Shown here in pieces: positions 8,091-18,170 of a stretch of DNA of 64,000 nt; position 1 is the first letter of the stretch; every line of letters starts with the position of its first letter. Position numbers and translations under genes: made by a program. This DNA is from Methylovirgula sp. 4M-Z18 (GTDB lineage Bacteria; Pseudomonadota; Alphaproteobacteria; Rhizobiales; Beijerinckiaceae): positions 1,860,001-1,924,000 of the forward strand of contig NZ_CP149574.1 of NCBI RefSeq assembly GCF_037890675.1, in the 5' to 3' direction. Below the pieces are notes generated by a model, which saw nothing but the letters and a program-made list of their open reading frames with translations, searched no databases and was not told where the DNA came from.

Positions 8091-9593
8091 TTAAGATGCC
8101 CGCCACGTGCTTAAGACGGCCATGCAAGCCTCATTGATGGACTGCGCCCGCGCGGCGCTCGCAGCTTCCGAATAGCAGCGCAATTCGGGCGCGTTGCCGG
8201 AGGGGCGCAAATGCAGAATTTCCTCATTGGCGAAGGTCATGCGCAGGCCGTCGGTTTGATCGACGTGGCTGACATCGCCGCAAATCGCGCCGAACGCTTT
8301 GGTCTGTAGCAACTTCTGCTGCGCAGGGTCGCTCGGGCTCAGTTCGTGCAATTTCTTGACACTGAGCGCGGTCGGGAATTCCTTCAACCGGTCGCTCGCC
8401 GTGAAGCGGTGCGGCAATTGCGCGCTCAACGCCGAGACCGAAATGCCGGATGCGCGCGCCATGGCGAGAGCGGCGATCATCACGATCGTCGCGTCGCGCG
8501 TCGGCAGCGCGAGGAGCGTCTTGCCTTTGTGGTTGACATTGCTCGCCAGGAGAAAACCGCCGTTGGCCTCATAGCCGGCGACGACGGCTTGATCCTCGGC
8601 GAGGAGGTCCTTCATGCCCTGGATGACGTAAGGCGACCCGATTCGGGTGCGCAAAACGTGGGCAAACCAGAGCGATTTTTCGAGCGCCGTGTTGCTGCTG
8701 ACGGGCGTGACAACATCGGTGCAGCCCAAAAACCGCGCGCACAGAATACCGAGAATGTCGCCGCGCAGCCATTGACCGGTTTCGTCGGCGACCAGCGGCC
8801 GGTCGGCATCGCCGTCGGCCGAGACGATGGCGTCGAACTTGGAGTCACTCGCCCATTTTTTGGCCAAGGCAGTGTCCTCGGGCCGCACGGCTTCGGTGTC
8901 GACCGGAATGAAAGTGTCGGAGCGGCCAAGCGGAACGACCTCGGCGCCAAGCGCCGTGAGGATCCGCGCGAAGAGATCGCGGCCGACCGAGGAGTGCTGG
9001 TAGAGACCGACACGCAAGCCCCTCAAAGCGCCGGCGAACACATCGACATAGCGCGCCACATAGTCATTCTGCGCATCGTCGGAAACGGCGGGCAGGTGAA
9101 AGGGCTCGGTCAGATTGCCGGCAGTATCGAACGCGCTCGGCATGGATACTTTCTGCCGCAGAATGCCTTCCTCGTCCGGCTTGAGGATCTCGCCGGCCGG
9201 CGTGTTGAATTTGATGCCGTTGCGGTCATCCGGAATATGGCTGCCGGTGATCATCACCGACGGCATGGCATGGACGAAGCCATAGAGCGCGACCGCCGGC
9301 GACGGCGTGAGGCCCGCGTTGATGATCGGCGCACCCATGTCTGCGCAGGCACGGCCGCAAGCGGCCATGATCCGCGGCGTGCTCGGCCGCAAATCGCCGC
9401 CGATCACCAAAGCTTCGCCGGGGCGCCATTGCTGCGTGTCGGCCAGATATTGCAAGAACGCCTTGGTGTAGGCGTAGCAAACGGCATCGGTCATATCCTT
9501 GACCAAGCCGCGCGCACCGCTCGTGCCGAAGGCAACGCCGGAAATGGTTTTCAGATCGTTCAGATGAATATCCGTCGCCCCGTCTGCCGTCAT
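8091..9593 (-). CDS. Phosphomannomutase (phosphohexomutase superfamily)
   Basis: A 500-residue alpha-D-phosphohexomutase expected to interconvert mannose 6-phosphate and mannose 1-phosphate for ManC. The four-domain signatures are visible: an N-terminal FGTSGARGL, the phosphoserine loop MITGSHIPDDRNGIKF (about residues 115-130), the metal-binding DGDADRPLV (about 258-266), the sugar-binding EANGGFLL, and a C-terminal phosphate-binding RPSGNAPELR. The active loop reads TGSHIP where TASHNP is usual, a variant seen in the ManB/CpsG-like branch. It is about 50 bases downstream of manC. A bifunctional glucose/mannose enzyme is possible. Confidence 0.88.
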   Translation of the reverse strand: MTADGATDIHLNDLKTISGVAFGTSGARGLVKDMTDAVCYAYTKAFLQYLADTQQWRPGEALVIGGDLRPSTPRIMAACGRACADMGAPIINAGLTPSPAVALYGFVHAMPSVMITGSHIPDDRNGIKFNTPAGEILKPDEEGILRQKVSMPSAFDTAGNLTEPFHLPAVSDDAQNDYVARYVDVFAGALRGLRVGLYQHSSVGRDLFARILTALGAEVVPLGRSDTFIPVDTEAVRPEDTALAKKWASDSKFDAIVSADGDADRPLVADETGQWLRGDILGILCARFLGCTDVVTPVSSNTALEKSLWFAHVLRTRIGSPYVIQGMKDLLAEDQAVVAGYEANGGFLLASNVNHKGKTLLALPTRDATIVMIAALAMARASGISVSALSAQLPHRFTASDRLKEFPTALSVKKLHELSPSDPAQQKLLQTKAFGAICGDVSHVDQTDGLRMTFANEEILHLRPSGNAPELRCYSEAASAARAQSINEACMAVLSTWRAS

Positions 9594-9642
9594 GATGTGT
9601 TTGATCGACCTCTTGCTTGCCTGATCCGGTTTCGGCCGAAGA

Positions 9643-11058
9643 TCAGACCCGTCCGTAAATATCGTTCAGGCGGACGATGTCGTCCTCGCCGAGATAATCG
9701 CCGATCTGCACCTCGATCAGCACCAATTCGTCGCGGCCGACATTGGTGAGCCGGTGCTTTTCGCCGAGCGGGATGTAGCGGTACTGGCCGGGCAGCGTCT
9801 TGTGCTCCACATCGCCGACCTGGACGATGGCGGTGCCCTGCACGACGACCCAATGTTCCGCGCGGTGATGGTGATATTGCAAGCTGAGCGACTGTCCCGG
9901 CTCGACCGTGATGCGCTTCACCTTATAGCCGGGCTCTTCTTTCAGCGCCGCATAGGTGCCCCAAGGTCTGTCGACGATGGCGGGAAGCTGGGTCGATTCG
10001 TGTTTGCGATGCTTCAGCGCATCAACGACGCTTTTCACCTTTTGCGCCGCGTGCTTATGCGCGACCAGCAGGGCATCGGGCGTGTCGACGATCACAAGAT
10101 CCTGCACACCCACGGTCGCGACGATCTTGGGCGTATGAGATTCGACCTGGACATGCGTGTGGTGGGTGTCGACCGAGACGACGTCGTCGATGAACGTATT
10201 ACCGTTGGCATCGGCGGTATGGGCTTTGGCCACAGCGGGCCAGGCGCCGACATCGCTCCAGGCGAATTTGGCCGGGACGAGCGTCACGTTGTCGGCGCGC
10301 TCCATCACGGCGTAATCGATCGAGATATCCGGCTGCATGCCAAAATCGTGATGGTCGAATTTGGTGATGCCGTCGGCGGTCGTCGAACTCGCCATCGCCT
10401 TCTTTGCTGCTTCCAGCACCTCCGGCGAATGGATCTCGAAAGCTTTCAGGATCGCGCCGGCGCTGAAGCAGAACATGCCGCTGTTCCAATAATAGCGGCC
10501 GGTGGCGAGATATTCCTGCGCCGTGGCGAGATCGGGCTTTTCCACGAAACGCAAGGCTTTTTGCGTGGTCCGGGCCGGCTTCTCGACCTCGATGTAGCCG
10601 AAACCGATTTCCGGTACCGTCGGGGAAATCCCGAAGGTCACCAATTGGCCCTGCTGCGCATGGCGGGTCGCTTCGAGCACGTTGGCGACGAAGGATTCGG
10701 TGTCCGGAATGAGATGGTCCGCCGGCAGGATGAGCATGATGGCGTCGGGGCCATGGCTCTTCAGGCAGGCAAGCGCCGCCAAGGCGACAGCCGGCGCCGT
10801 ATTGCGCCCCTTCGGCTCGAGCAAGTAAGTCGCCCGCGGCTCATCGGGCAGATGCCGCATCAGGTGCTTGGTGAGCCACAAATAGTCTTGATTGGTCACG
10901 ATCAGCACGTCATCCGTGCCGCAGGCCAAGCCCCGCTCGATGGCTTGGGAAAGCAGGGCGTTGTCGCCCAGGGTCATGAAGGGCTTGGGCAGGTGGTGCC
11001 GCGATGTCGGCCACAAACGCGTACCGGCGCCACCCGATAAAATCACTGGGATCAGCAT
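9643..11058 (-). CDS. manC: Mannose-1-phosphate guanylyltransferase / mannose-6-phosphate isomerase
   Basis: A 471-residue bifunctional enzyme. The N-terminal nucleotidyltransferase domain has LSGGAGTRLWPTSR at residues 7-20 and FVEKPD near 170, and makes GDP-mannose from GTP and mannose 1-phosphate. The C-terminal type II isomerase cupin starts near residue 350 with RPWGTYAAL and has the metal-site region LQYHHHRAEHWVVVQGTA, converting fructose 6-phosphate to mannose 6-phosphate. The ATG at 11056-11058 is preferred over the adjacent TTG. It is first in the manC-pmm-gmd-rmd operon, so the operon can go from fructose 6-phosphate to GDP-D-rhamnose unaided. Confidence 0.92.
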   Translation of the reverse strand: MLIPVILSGGAGTRLWPTSRHHLPKPFMTLGDNALLSQAIERGLACGTDDVLIVTNQDYLWLTKHLMRHLPDEPRATYLLEPKGRNTAPAVALAALACLKSHGPDAIMLILPADHLIPDTESFVANVLEATRHAQQGQLVTFGISPTVPEIGFGYIEVEKPARTTQKALRFVEKPDLATAQEYLATGRYYWNSGMFCFSAGAILKAFEIHSPEVLEAAKKAMASSTTADGITKFDHHDFGMQPDISIDYAVMERADNVTLVPAKFAWSDVGAWPAVAKAHTADANGNTFIDDVVSVDTHHTHVQVESHTPKIVATVGVQDLVIVDTPDALLVAHKHAAQKVKSVVDALKHRKHESTQLPAIVDRPWGTYAALKEEPGYKVKRITVEPGQSLSLQYHHHRAEHWVVVQGTAIVQVGDVEHKTLPGQYRYIPLGEKHRLTNVGRDELVLIEVQIGDYLGEDDIVRLNDIYGRV

Positions 11059-11317
11059 CAATATCTCACATTATGCGGGACGAAGGGTCTCTTATCGTCG
11101 CGCTGTCTTATAAAGAGCCAGGGCATTTGGCAACCATTCAACGCGTAACGGCCGGGGTTTAAAGAGGCGTTAAGCGGCACGGCGGAACGGGAGATGCCCT
11201 CTCCCCCGTGGGATGGCGCGCGGTGCCAGAGCATCTGAGAAGATCTGTTTATCTTTTTGATTTTAATTCTTAAAATTTGATCTTGTTGGGTATTTTTGTG
11301 TTCCCTGACCCCGTGCT
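11059..11317. other. Leader region of the manC operon
   Basis: 259 bases between the deacylase stop and manC, both on the minus strand, so the manC promoter should lie here. The notable part is an AT-rich island around 11243-11305 in otherwise GC-rich DNA, containing the palindrome at 11260-11276. No gene or clear sigma-70 boxes were found. Confidence 0.4.
11260..11276. promoter_or_regulatory. Perfect 17-base AT palindrome upstream of manC
   Basis: ATTTTAA-TTC-TTAAAAT, 7-base arms and a 3-base centre, about 200 bases upstream of the manC start and just after the stop of the deacylase gene. It could be a regulator site for the exopolysaccharide operon, or a weak hairpin at the end of the catabolic operon. 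The role is inferred only from symmetry and position. Confidence 0.35.
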
Positions 11318-12901
11318 TCAGAGGACTCTGCCGGGCCGCCGGCCGCTGAGTTTCCCCTCCCGCAGAACAGCCTCGCCATTGACGAAGACGTCGCGGACGC
11401 CGGTCGCGAGCTGGCTGGGTGTGTCGAATGTGGCTCTATCATCGATCGCATCCGAGAAGACCACGAGATCGGCCACGGCGCCCGGGCGGATGACGCCGCG
11501 ATCATAGAGTCCGAATCTTTGCGCCGCGATCGACGTCATCCGCCGCACGCTGTCCTCGATGCCGAACCATTTCTCCTGCCGCCGCAACCGTCCGGCCATG
11601 CGCGGGAAGGTGCCGAAGGCGCGCGGATGCACTTTGCTGCCGGGGCGCGGCAGGCCGTCCGATCCGGTCATATGCAAGCCATGGGAGCAGGCGCAGCGGA
11701 CGTCATCTTCCGACAATTGGAACATAATGATTCCGGTCCGGCCTTCGTCCTCCTCCACGCAACGCACCAGGAGGTCGAACGGCGAGGTTCCGAGTTGCGC
11801 CGCCGCCGCATCCATGCGCAGCCCTTCGAGGGCCTTGAGTTCCGGGATGCCGATCGCAGAAATCTGCACATTGCCCCAGCCGATCAGCGCGACTTTGGAA
11901 GGATTGCCCGGGTCGCCGTTTTCGGTCCGCAGTTGCAGCGTCTCGCGTTGGGAGGGATCGCGCAGGCGCTGGAGCAGGGCCGGGATGCCGCCCTCGAGCG
12001 CATCGGGAGGCAGAAGCTGCAGCATGTAGCTGCTGCCGGCCATATAGGGATACATGTCGAAACTGACGTCGACACCGTCGAGGCGCGCGGATTCCAGCCG
12101 TCCGATGGCGCGCGGCATCGTGCCCCAGCTCGGCCTGCCGGCCGCTTGCAGATGCGACAGCAGGCCAGCCGCGCCCGATTGCTGCAGGACGTCGAGAAAT
12201 TCGTGGATCGCCAGCAACAAGCCGCCTTCATAGGAACGGATGTGCGCGGCGACCAATTTGCCGTGTTCGGCCGCGGTCTTGCCGAGCGCGATGAGTTCCC
12301 GCGCATCGGCAAAGGCGCTGGGCGGATAGACCAGGCCGAAGGATATGCCGACCGATCCTTGCTGCAGCTGCGTGGCAAGCAGCGCCTGCATGCGCGCGAT
12401 TTCCGCATCGGTCGCGTCGCGCTTCTCGTAACCCATCACCGCGAGGCGCAGCGCCGCGTGGCCCGTTAACGACACAAGATTCGGCGCGATGCCTGCCGTG
12501 TGGAGAGCTGTGCGGTAGCTCGCCAGATCGCGAAAGATTTCGCTCGCGTCGGTCTCGCCCAAGAGGCCGGCAAAATGATCGCGCAGCAATTCGTGGCTCG
12601 CGTCGACGGTCGGATAGAGCGAGAAGCTGCAATTGCCGACCACGATGGTGGTAACACCCTGCGCGATCTTTTCCGGCCGGTCCGGCTCGCGCAGGAAGAT
12701 GAGATCGTCATGACAATGCGCATCGATGAAGCCGGGCGCCAGCCATTGTTCCGCGACATCTATGACTTCGCCCGAACGCGGCAGGCGCGGCCCCATCTCG
12801 ACGATGCGACCGTCGCGGACGCGCACGTCACCGCGGAACCACGGCGCACCGGTGCCATCGATGATCCTGGCGTTGGAGAGAAGAAAGTCGTCCGCCATCA
12901 T
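11318..12901 (-). CDS. N-acyl-D-amino-acid deacylase (D-aminoacylase, amidohydrolase superfamily)
   Basis: A 527-residue amidohydrolase of the D-aminoacylase family, which removes acyl groups from N-acyl-D-amino acids in a zinc-dependent reaction. The N-terminal beta-sandwich begins LLSNARIIDGTGAPWFRGDV, followed by the metal site GFIDAHCHDDL (about residues 60-70). The family-typical end GRRPGRVL is present. The start is the double ATG at 12896-12901, eight bases after the cutC stop; the open frame upstream is only the shadow of cutC. It is the last gene of the nine-gene minus-strand operon. Some relatives act as dihydroorotase-like or isoaspartyl enzymes, so the exact substrate is open. Confidence 0.85.
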   Translation of the reverse strand: MMADDFLLSNARIIDGTGAPWFRGDVRVRDGRIVEMGPRLPRSGEVIDVAEQWLAPGFIDAHCHDDLIFLREPDRPEKIAQGVTTIVVGNCSFSLYPTVDASHELLRDHFAGLLGETDASEIFRDLASYRTALHTAGIAPNLVSLTGHAALRLAVMGYEKRDATDAEIARMQALLATQLQQGSVGISFGLVYPPSAFADARELIALGKTAAEHGKLVAAHIRSYEGGLLLAIHEFLDVLQQSGAAGLLSHLQAAGRPSWGTMPRAIGRLESARLDGVDVSFDMYPYMAGSSYMLQLLPPDALEGGIPALLQRLRDPSQRETLQLRTENGDPGNPSKVALIGWGNVQISAIGIPELKALEGLRMDAAAAQLGTSPFDLLVRCVEEDEGRTGIIMFQLSEDDVRCACSHGLHMTGSDGLPRPGSKVHPRAFGTFPRMAGRLRRQEKWFGIEDSVRRMTSIAAQRFGLYDRGVIRPGAVADLVVFSDAIDDRATFDTPSQLATGVRDVFVNGEAVLREGKLSGRRPGRVL

Positions 12902-12909
12902 GGGTCCGA

Positions 12910-13656
12910 TCAAGATCTGGCGGCGACGATGGCCGCGTGGATGAGGTTGCGGTCCGAAACGGTGCGCATATATTCGCGCGCCTTGTCGACCCCGCCCATG
13001 CCCACATGCGGATTGTGCCAGTTCATGCCGCTGGCAATATCCGTCAGAGCGGCAAAATGCATTTCCGGCGCCTGTGTCGCATCGCGAACGCGGCCAATGT
13101 TCGAAGCGTCGAGCGCGCCGCATACCATGACCTTGATGCGCCCTTTTGCGAGTGCCACCGTGCGGGCGAGATTGTCGAGACCCTCCAGCGCCGTGTCGCG
13201 CTGGCCGCTGGTCAGCACCCGTTTCACGCCGCACCGGATGAGCGCCTCCAGCGCCTCGCCAAGATCGCGCGTCATGTCGAAGGCGCGGTGGCAGGTGACG
13301 TCCATGGGGCCGGCGGCCTCGACGAGCGCGCGCATGCGCGGCTCGTCGATCCGCGCATCCGGGGTCAAAATCCCGAAGACCACGCCGCGAACGCCAAGTT
13401 CGCGCAAGGTTTCGATGTCGGATTGCATGGTGGCGAATTCGGCATCGGAATAGAGAAAATCGCCGCCGCGCGGGCGGATGATCGGATAGAACGGGATCGT
13501 CGCGCGGGCGAGGGCGGTCTTGATCGTGCCCATGCTCGGCGTCAGGCCGCCTTCGAGCAGGCTCGCGCACAATTCGACCCGGTCGGCGCCTGCGGCCTGC
13601 GCCGTCAGGAGGCCGTCGATGCCTTCGACACAAATCTCGATCAATGGGGCTATCAT
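12910..13656 (-). CDS. cutC: CutC family protein (TIM barrel)
   Basis: A 248-residue CutC protein. The family was named for copper homeostasis in E. coli, but its biochemical role is not settled. Landmarks: an N-terminal EICVEGIDGL...AGADRVELCASLLEGGLTPS (about residues 7-41), IRPRGGDFLYSDAEF (about 60-74), GVVFGILTPDARID, and TCHRAFDMTRD. The start ATG overlaps the stop of the M81 peptidase gene (ATGA), so translation is coupled. Being embedded among a hexosaminidase, a peptidase, a deacylase and a sugar importer argues for a metabolic role here. No copper-related gene is nearby. Confidence 0.9.
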   Translation of the reverse strand: MIAPLIEICVEGIDGLLTAQAAGADRVELCASLLEGGLTPSMGTIKTALARATIPFYPIIRPRGGDFLYSDAEFATMQSDIETLRELGVRGVVFGILTPDARIDEPRMRALVEAAGPMDVTCHRAFDMTRDLGEALEALIRCGVKRVLTSGQRDTALEGLDNLARTVALAKGRIKVMVCGALDASNIGRVRDATQAPEMHFAALTDIASGMNWHNPHVGMGGVDKAREYMRTVSDRNLIHAAIVAARS

Positions 13657-15098
13657 GCGTTCTCTTTAAGTCGTGCCGACAGGGAGACCTGCGGCGTAAA
13701 AATTATGTCACGGTCGAAGGGATAAAGTGGACGGCGCAGCCGCTTGGCCGGCAGCCGCTCGATATCTTGATCGACGACGCCGGGTGAGAGCGCCATCAGA
13801 TTGAGCGCCGCGAGGCGCGCGAGGTCCGGCGACAAATATCCCGATTTGACGACGATAAGCTGTTCCTTTTCCGGCGCGATGCCGAGCGCCGCGAAGTCGG
13901 CGAGATAGTGGAACGGCCGCCGTCTTGCCGTTAGAACGATGCGCAAACCGCCGCTGCGGACGACGGCTTGGCGATCGGCGGGGGCCGCCGTGTCGCTCAA
14001 ATATTCTACCGTGCAGGTCAGCGTGACCGGCGTCGAATTTTCGGCGCTCAGCGTCGCGCCCACGGGCAATGTGAGGGCCGCGCCGACCCCGGCCGCAAAG
14101 CACGCTTGCGTGGCAATCGGATCGGCGATGCCTGCAACGACGGCGCTTGGAGTGCGCGTGCGCAAAAGCTCACGCAGCACGTCGGCGCGATCCCCGACGC
14201 CGCCGCCCGTGGGGTTGTCGCCGCTGTCGGCCAGCACCACCGGATAGCGCGTTGCGGTCGCCGCGGCGGCCACGCATTCGGCGATCGTTCCGGTCTGCGC
14301 GCCGAAGACGAAGGCGTCGCGCGCCGCGAAATAGGCGTCCGCGAGGTCATGCGTCGCCTGTGTCACCGCGCCGCGATGCGTGCCCGTGACGATGGTGCTG
14401 GCGGTCGCCCGCGGCTCGTCGGCCCAGACATAGCCGACCATGATGTTCGCATCCCAGATGCCGTCCCGCGCATCATAAAATGGCAATTTGGCGTAGAGCG
14501 ATCTTGCCGGTTCGTCCTCGGTCGATGTGCGTTCGCCCGGCAGCAGCACCGGCACCGGGCAATAGCCGATAAAAGGCCGCTCGCCACTTTTGAGAGCCCC
14601 CACCAGCATGGCGAGCGCGCGGGTTTGCGTCTCCGCGACATCGATATGCGGCGCGGTGCGATAGGCCGCGAATATGTCGATTGCGTCGATCACGCGCGGG
14701 CTGACGTTGCCGTGCAGGTCGTAGCTGACGGCGATCGGGATCTCGCGGCCGACCTGCGCGCGCACCGCCTCGATCCAATCGCCTTCCGCATCTTCGAGGC
14801 CCTGCACATGCATCGCGCCGTGCATGGCGAGATAGACGCCGTCCACCGGCCCCGCTGCGCCTAAGCGCTCGAGCAATTCGGCCTTCAGTGCGAGATAGGT
14901 ATCGTGCGCCACCGGTCCGCCCGGCAGCGCGCGGGCGTGCAACAGCGGCGCGAAATTCACGTCGAACGCGCCAAGCATCGCGAATTGCTCGCCGGTCAGA
15001 AGCGCGTCGCCGCGCAGCACGTGAAAATCATGGATGCGCGTCAGCACCGGATTGTAGGTGCTGCTTTCCGTGTGAATGCCGCCGACCGCTATGCGCAT
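13653..15098 (-). CDS. M81 family metallopeptidase (MlrC-like)
   Basis: A 481-residue protein of the M81 / MlrC-like family, named for the enzyme that finishes degradation of the cyclic peptide microcystin. It begins [17 protein letters not shown]; the HTES segment, YLAMHGAMHVQG (about residues 112-123) and YDLHGNVSPRVID supply the likely zinc ligands, and DSGDNPTGGGVGD (about 291-303) is the conserved second-domain motif. No signal peptide is seen, so it is cytoplasmic. Its start overlaps the GH20 stop by 10 bases and its stop overlaps the cutC start. Members outside microcystin degraders have mostly unknown substrates; here a small peptide or amide released from the imported compound is likely. 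Confidence 0.87.
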   Translation of the reverse strand: MRIAVGGIHTESSTYNPVLTRIHDFHVLRGDALLTGEQFAMLGAFDVNFAPLLHARALPGGPVAHDTYLALKAELLERLGAAGPVDGVYLAMHGAMHVQGLEDAEGDWIEAVRAQVGREIPIAVSYDLHGNVSPRVIDAIDIFAAYRTAPHIDVAETQTRALAMLVGALKSGERPFIGYCPVPVLLPGERTSTEDEPARSLYAKLPFYDARDGIWDANIMVGYVWADEPRATASTIVTGTHRGAVTQATHDLADAYFAARDAFVFGAQTGTIAECVAAAATATRYPVVLADSGDNPTGGGVGDRADVLRELLRTRTPSAVVAGIADPIATQACFAAGVGAALTLPVGATLSAENSTPVTLTCTVEYLSDTAAPADRQAVVRSGGLRIVLTARRRPFHYLADFAALGIAPEKEQLIVVKSGYLSPDLARLAALNLMALSPGVVDQDIERLPAKRLRRPLYPFDRDIIFTPQVSLSARLKENA

Positions 15099-17024
15099 AA
15101 GTCACCATAGAGGCTCGGCATGAACCGGCTGCTTGCGGCGAAATGTTTCCAGGATTTCGCCGATGGCGGCGTCCAGCCCGTTTCCGCGATTGCGGAGAGA
15201 CGCGGGAAGACCAGGCGCTGAAACACGCGTCGGTCGCTCATCGGTTCGGACCAGATACAGGCCTGCACGCCGATCATGCGCGCGCGGTGTTCCGGCGCAA
15301 AACCGTGGTATGGATCGAAACGGTAGGTGTTCTCGAGGCTCGACGTGCCCGCCCAGGACGCGCCCGGCTCCCACCAATCCGGCGAGAGCGCCATGTCGAG
15401 ATAATAGGCCTGGCCCGGCGACATCACGACGTCATAGCCTTGTGCGGCAAGTTCTGCGCCAACGGCGGTCGAACGCCAGGCGACGAGATAGGATTTCTCC
15501 GGCGTCACGCCGCCGCCATGCGCGCCTTCCTCCCACGCGCCGGTCGTGCGGCCGGCGGCTTGGATCTGCCGGTGCAGGTGGCGCAGGAAATCGGCTTGCA
15601 GCGGCTGCGCGATCGTCTCCCCGGCGTTGGGCAAATGCTGGCGCGCGAGCGGCGACGCGTGCCAGGCGTCTTCCGGCACTTCGTCGGCGCCGACATGGAT
15701 CCAGGGGCCCGGAAAAATCTCCATCAATTCGGCGAAAATCGTCTCGACGAATTGCAGCGTCTTCGGCACGCCCGCATTGAGGCAATTGTTCGGGAAACCT
15801 TGGATCGATTGATATTCCGCATTCTCGCCCGGATCGCGCAGGAAGGGCAGGGCCATGATCGCGGCGTAGGAATGTCCTGGCACATCCACTTCCGGCACGA
15901 CAACGATGTTGTAGTTTTCCGCCAGGGCCACGAGGGCACGCAGATCCGCCTTGGCATAGAAGCCGCCATAGCTCGCCGCTCCCGAGCCGAGCAGCGGCGG
16001 CAATGCAAGGCCGGCGCCACGAAACGCGCCGACGCGGGCAAGGTCGGGATAGGCCTCGACCTCGTAGCGCCACGCTTCGTCTTCGGTCAGATGCAGATGG
16101 AAGCGGTTGAGTTTGTTCCAGGCGAGAATGGCCGTGAACCTGCGCAATTCGTCCATCGTGTAATATTGACGCGCCACATCGAGATGGGCACCGCGCCACG
16201 TGTGATGCGGGGTGTCGTGAATGTAGCCTTCGGTAGGAAACCGGCAGTGCTCCGGCGCCTGCCGCGCGGCGCGCAGGATCTGCCCGAGCGTGACGAGGCC
16301 GTAGAGATAGCCGGATTCCGATGACGCGGACAACGTCACCTGATCGCCAAAGGCGATCGTATAGGATTCCTGCGCTCCGTCGCGATGCGCGAAGTTGATG
16401 TCGATCCCGTCGCCGATCAGGCTTTCATCGGGAAACAATTGTGTCACGAGCGTTTCGAAATGCGTTGCCGCCTTGAGCGCGACCGGCGATTTTGCGCGCA
16501 GGGAGAGGCTCGACGCGGCATTGCGGGCGCCGTTCACGTGCACCGTGCCCGGCCGCGGGACGACCGCGATCCCGTCGCTCAGATCGCTCAGGTCGCCGAT
16601 CGCCTCGATGTCGAGTTTCGGTGTGTCGTCGGTTGCGCCGGTCGAGCGGCAGATGCCGACATCGACCGAGACGTGCTTGCCTGCAGCATTGGTCACATAG
16701 GCGCTTCGCGCCGCATCGGTCCAATGCCGGAGCGGATAGCTCGTGCCGCGTATGGTGAATGTCCAGCTCGTATTTGGCTCAAGCACGAAGCCCTGCGGTG
16801 GCATCACTTCGGTGAAATTCGATACACGGCGCAGAAGCACGGCATTTTCGATGGCCGATTTTGGATCGATCCGTCCCGGTCCGCTCCAGGCGAGCGAAAA
16901 ATTGGCGAGCGGTTCCGTGCCACGATTGTGCAGAGTGAACCGGTAAATGCACGGTTGGTCGCCCGCGGCCACAGTCCATTCGAGCTCAAGCGCGAAGGGT
17001 GCCTGAGCCGTCATTCCAATCGTT

Positions 17025-17032
<8 letters not shown>
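15089..17032 (-). CDS. Beta-N-acetylhexosaminidase (glycoside hydrolase family 20)
   Basis: A 647-residue GH20 enzyme that removes terminal beta-linked GlcNAc or GalNAc by substrate-assisted catalysis. An N-terminal beta-rich region (1-140) and a GH20b-like domain precede the catalytic barrel. The barrel has [32 protein letters not shown] and the catalytic Asp-Glu pair in [13 protein letters not shown] (about residues 455-467). No signal peptide is visible, so hydrolysis appears cytoplasmic after uptake. The ATG at 17030-17032 overlaps the ATPase stop by 8 bases; an ATG six codons later is an alternative. Co-location with an importer supports degradation of an imported oligosaccharide. Confidence 0.9.
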
Positions 17033-18110
<1,078 letters not shown>

Positions 18111-18170
18111 CGTATCTCGTTCCCCTGAACGCTTGAGATGCGGGGCGGCGCGTGGCCGCCCCGTCTTTTC

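Noticed and set aside
6012-8114. 700-codon open frame on the plus strand opposite rmd and gmd
   Set aside because: It is antisense to two well-supported enzymes, is rich in Arg/Asp/Ala/Glu as expected from GC-rich shadows and has no domain.
8346-9749. 467-codon plus-strand frame opposite the phosphomannomutase gene
   Set aside because: Antisense shadow; the minus-strand enzyme has all its catalytic motifs.
12902-13633. N-terminal extension of the deacylase frame into cutC
   Set aside because: The extension is Arg-rich shadow sequence in another frame of cutC; the enzyme's domain starts exactly at the double ATG.
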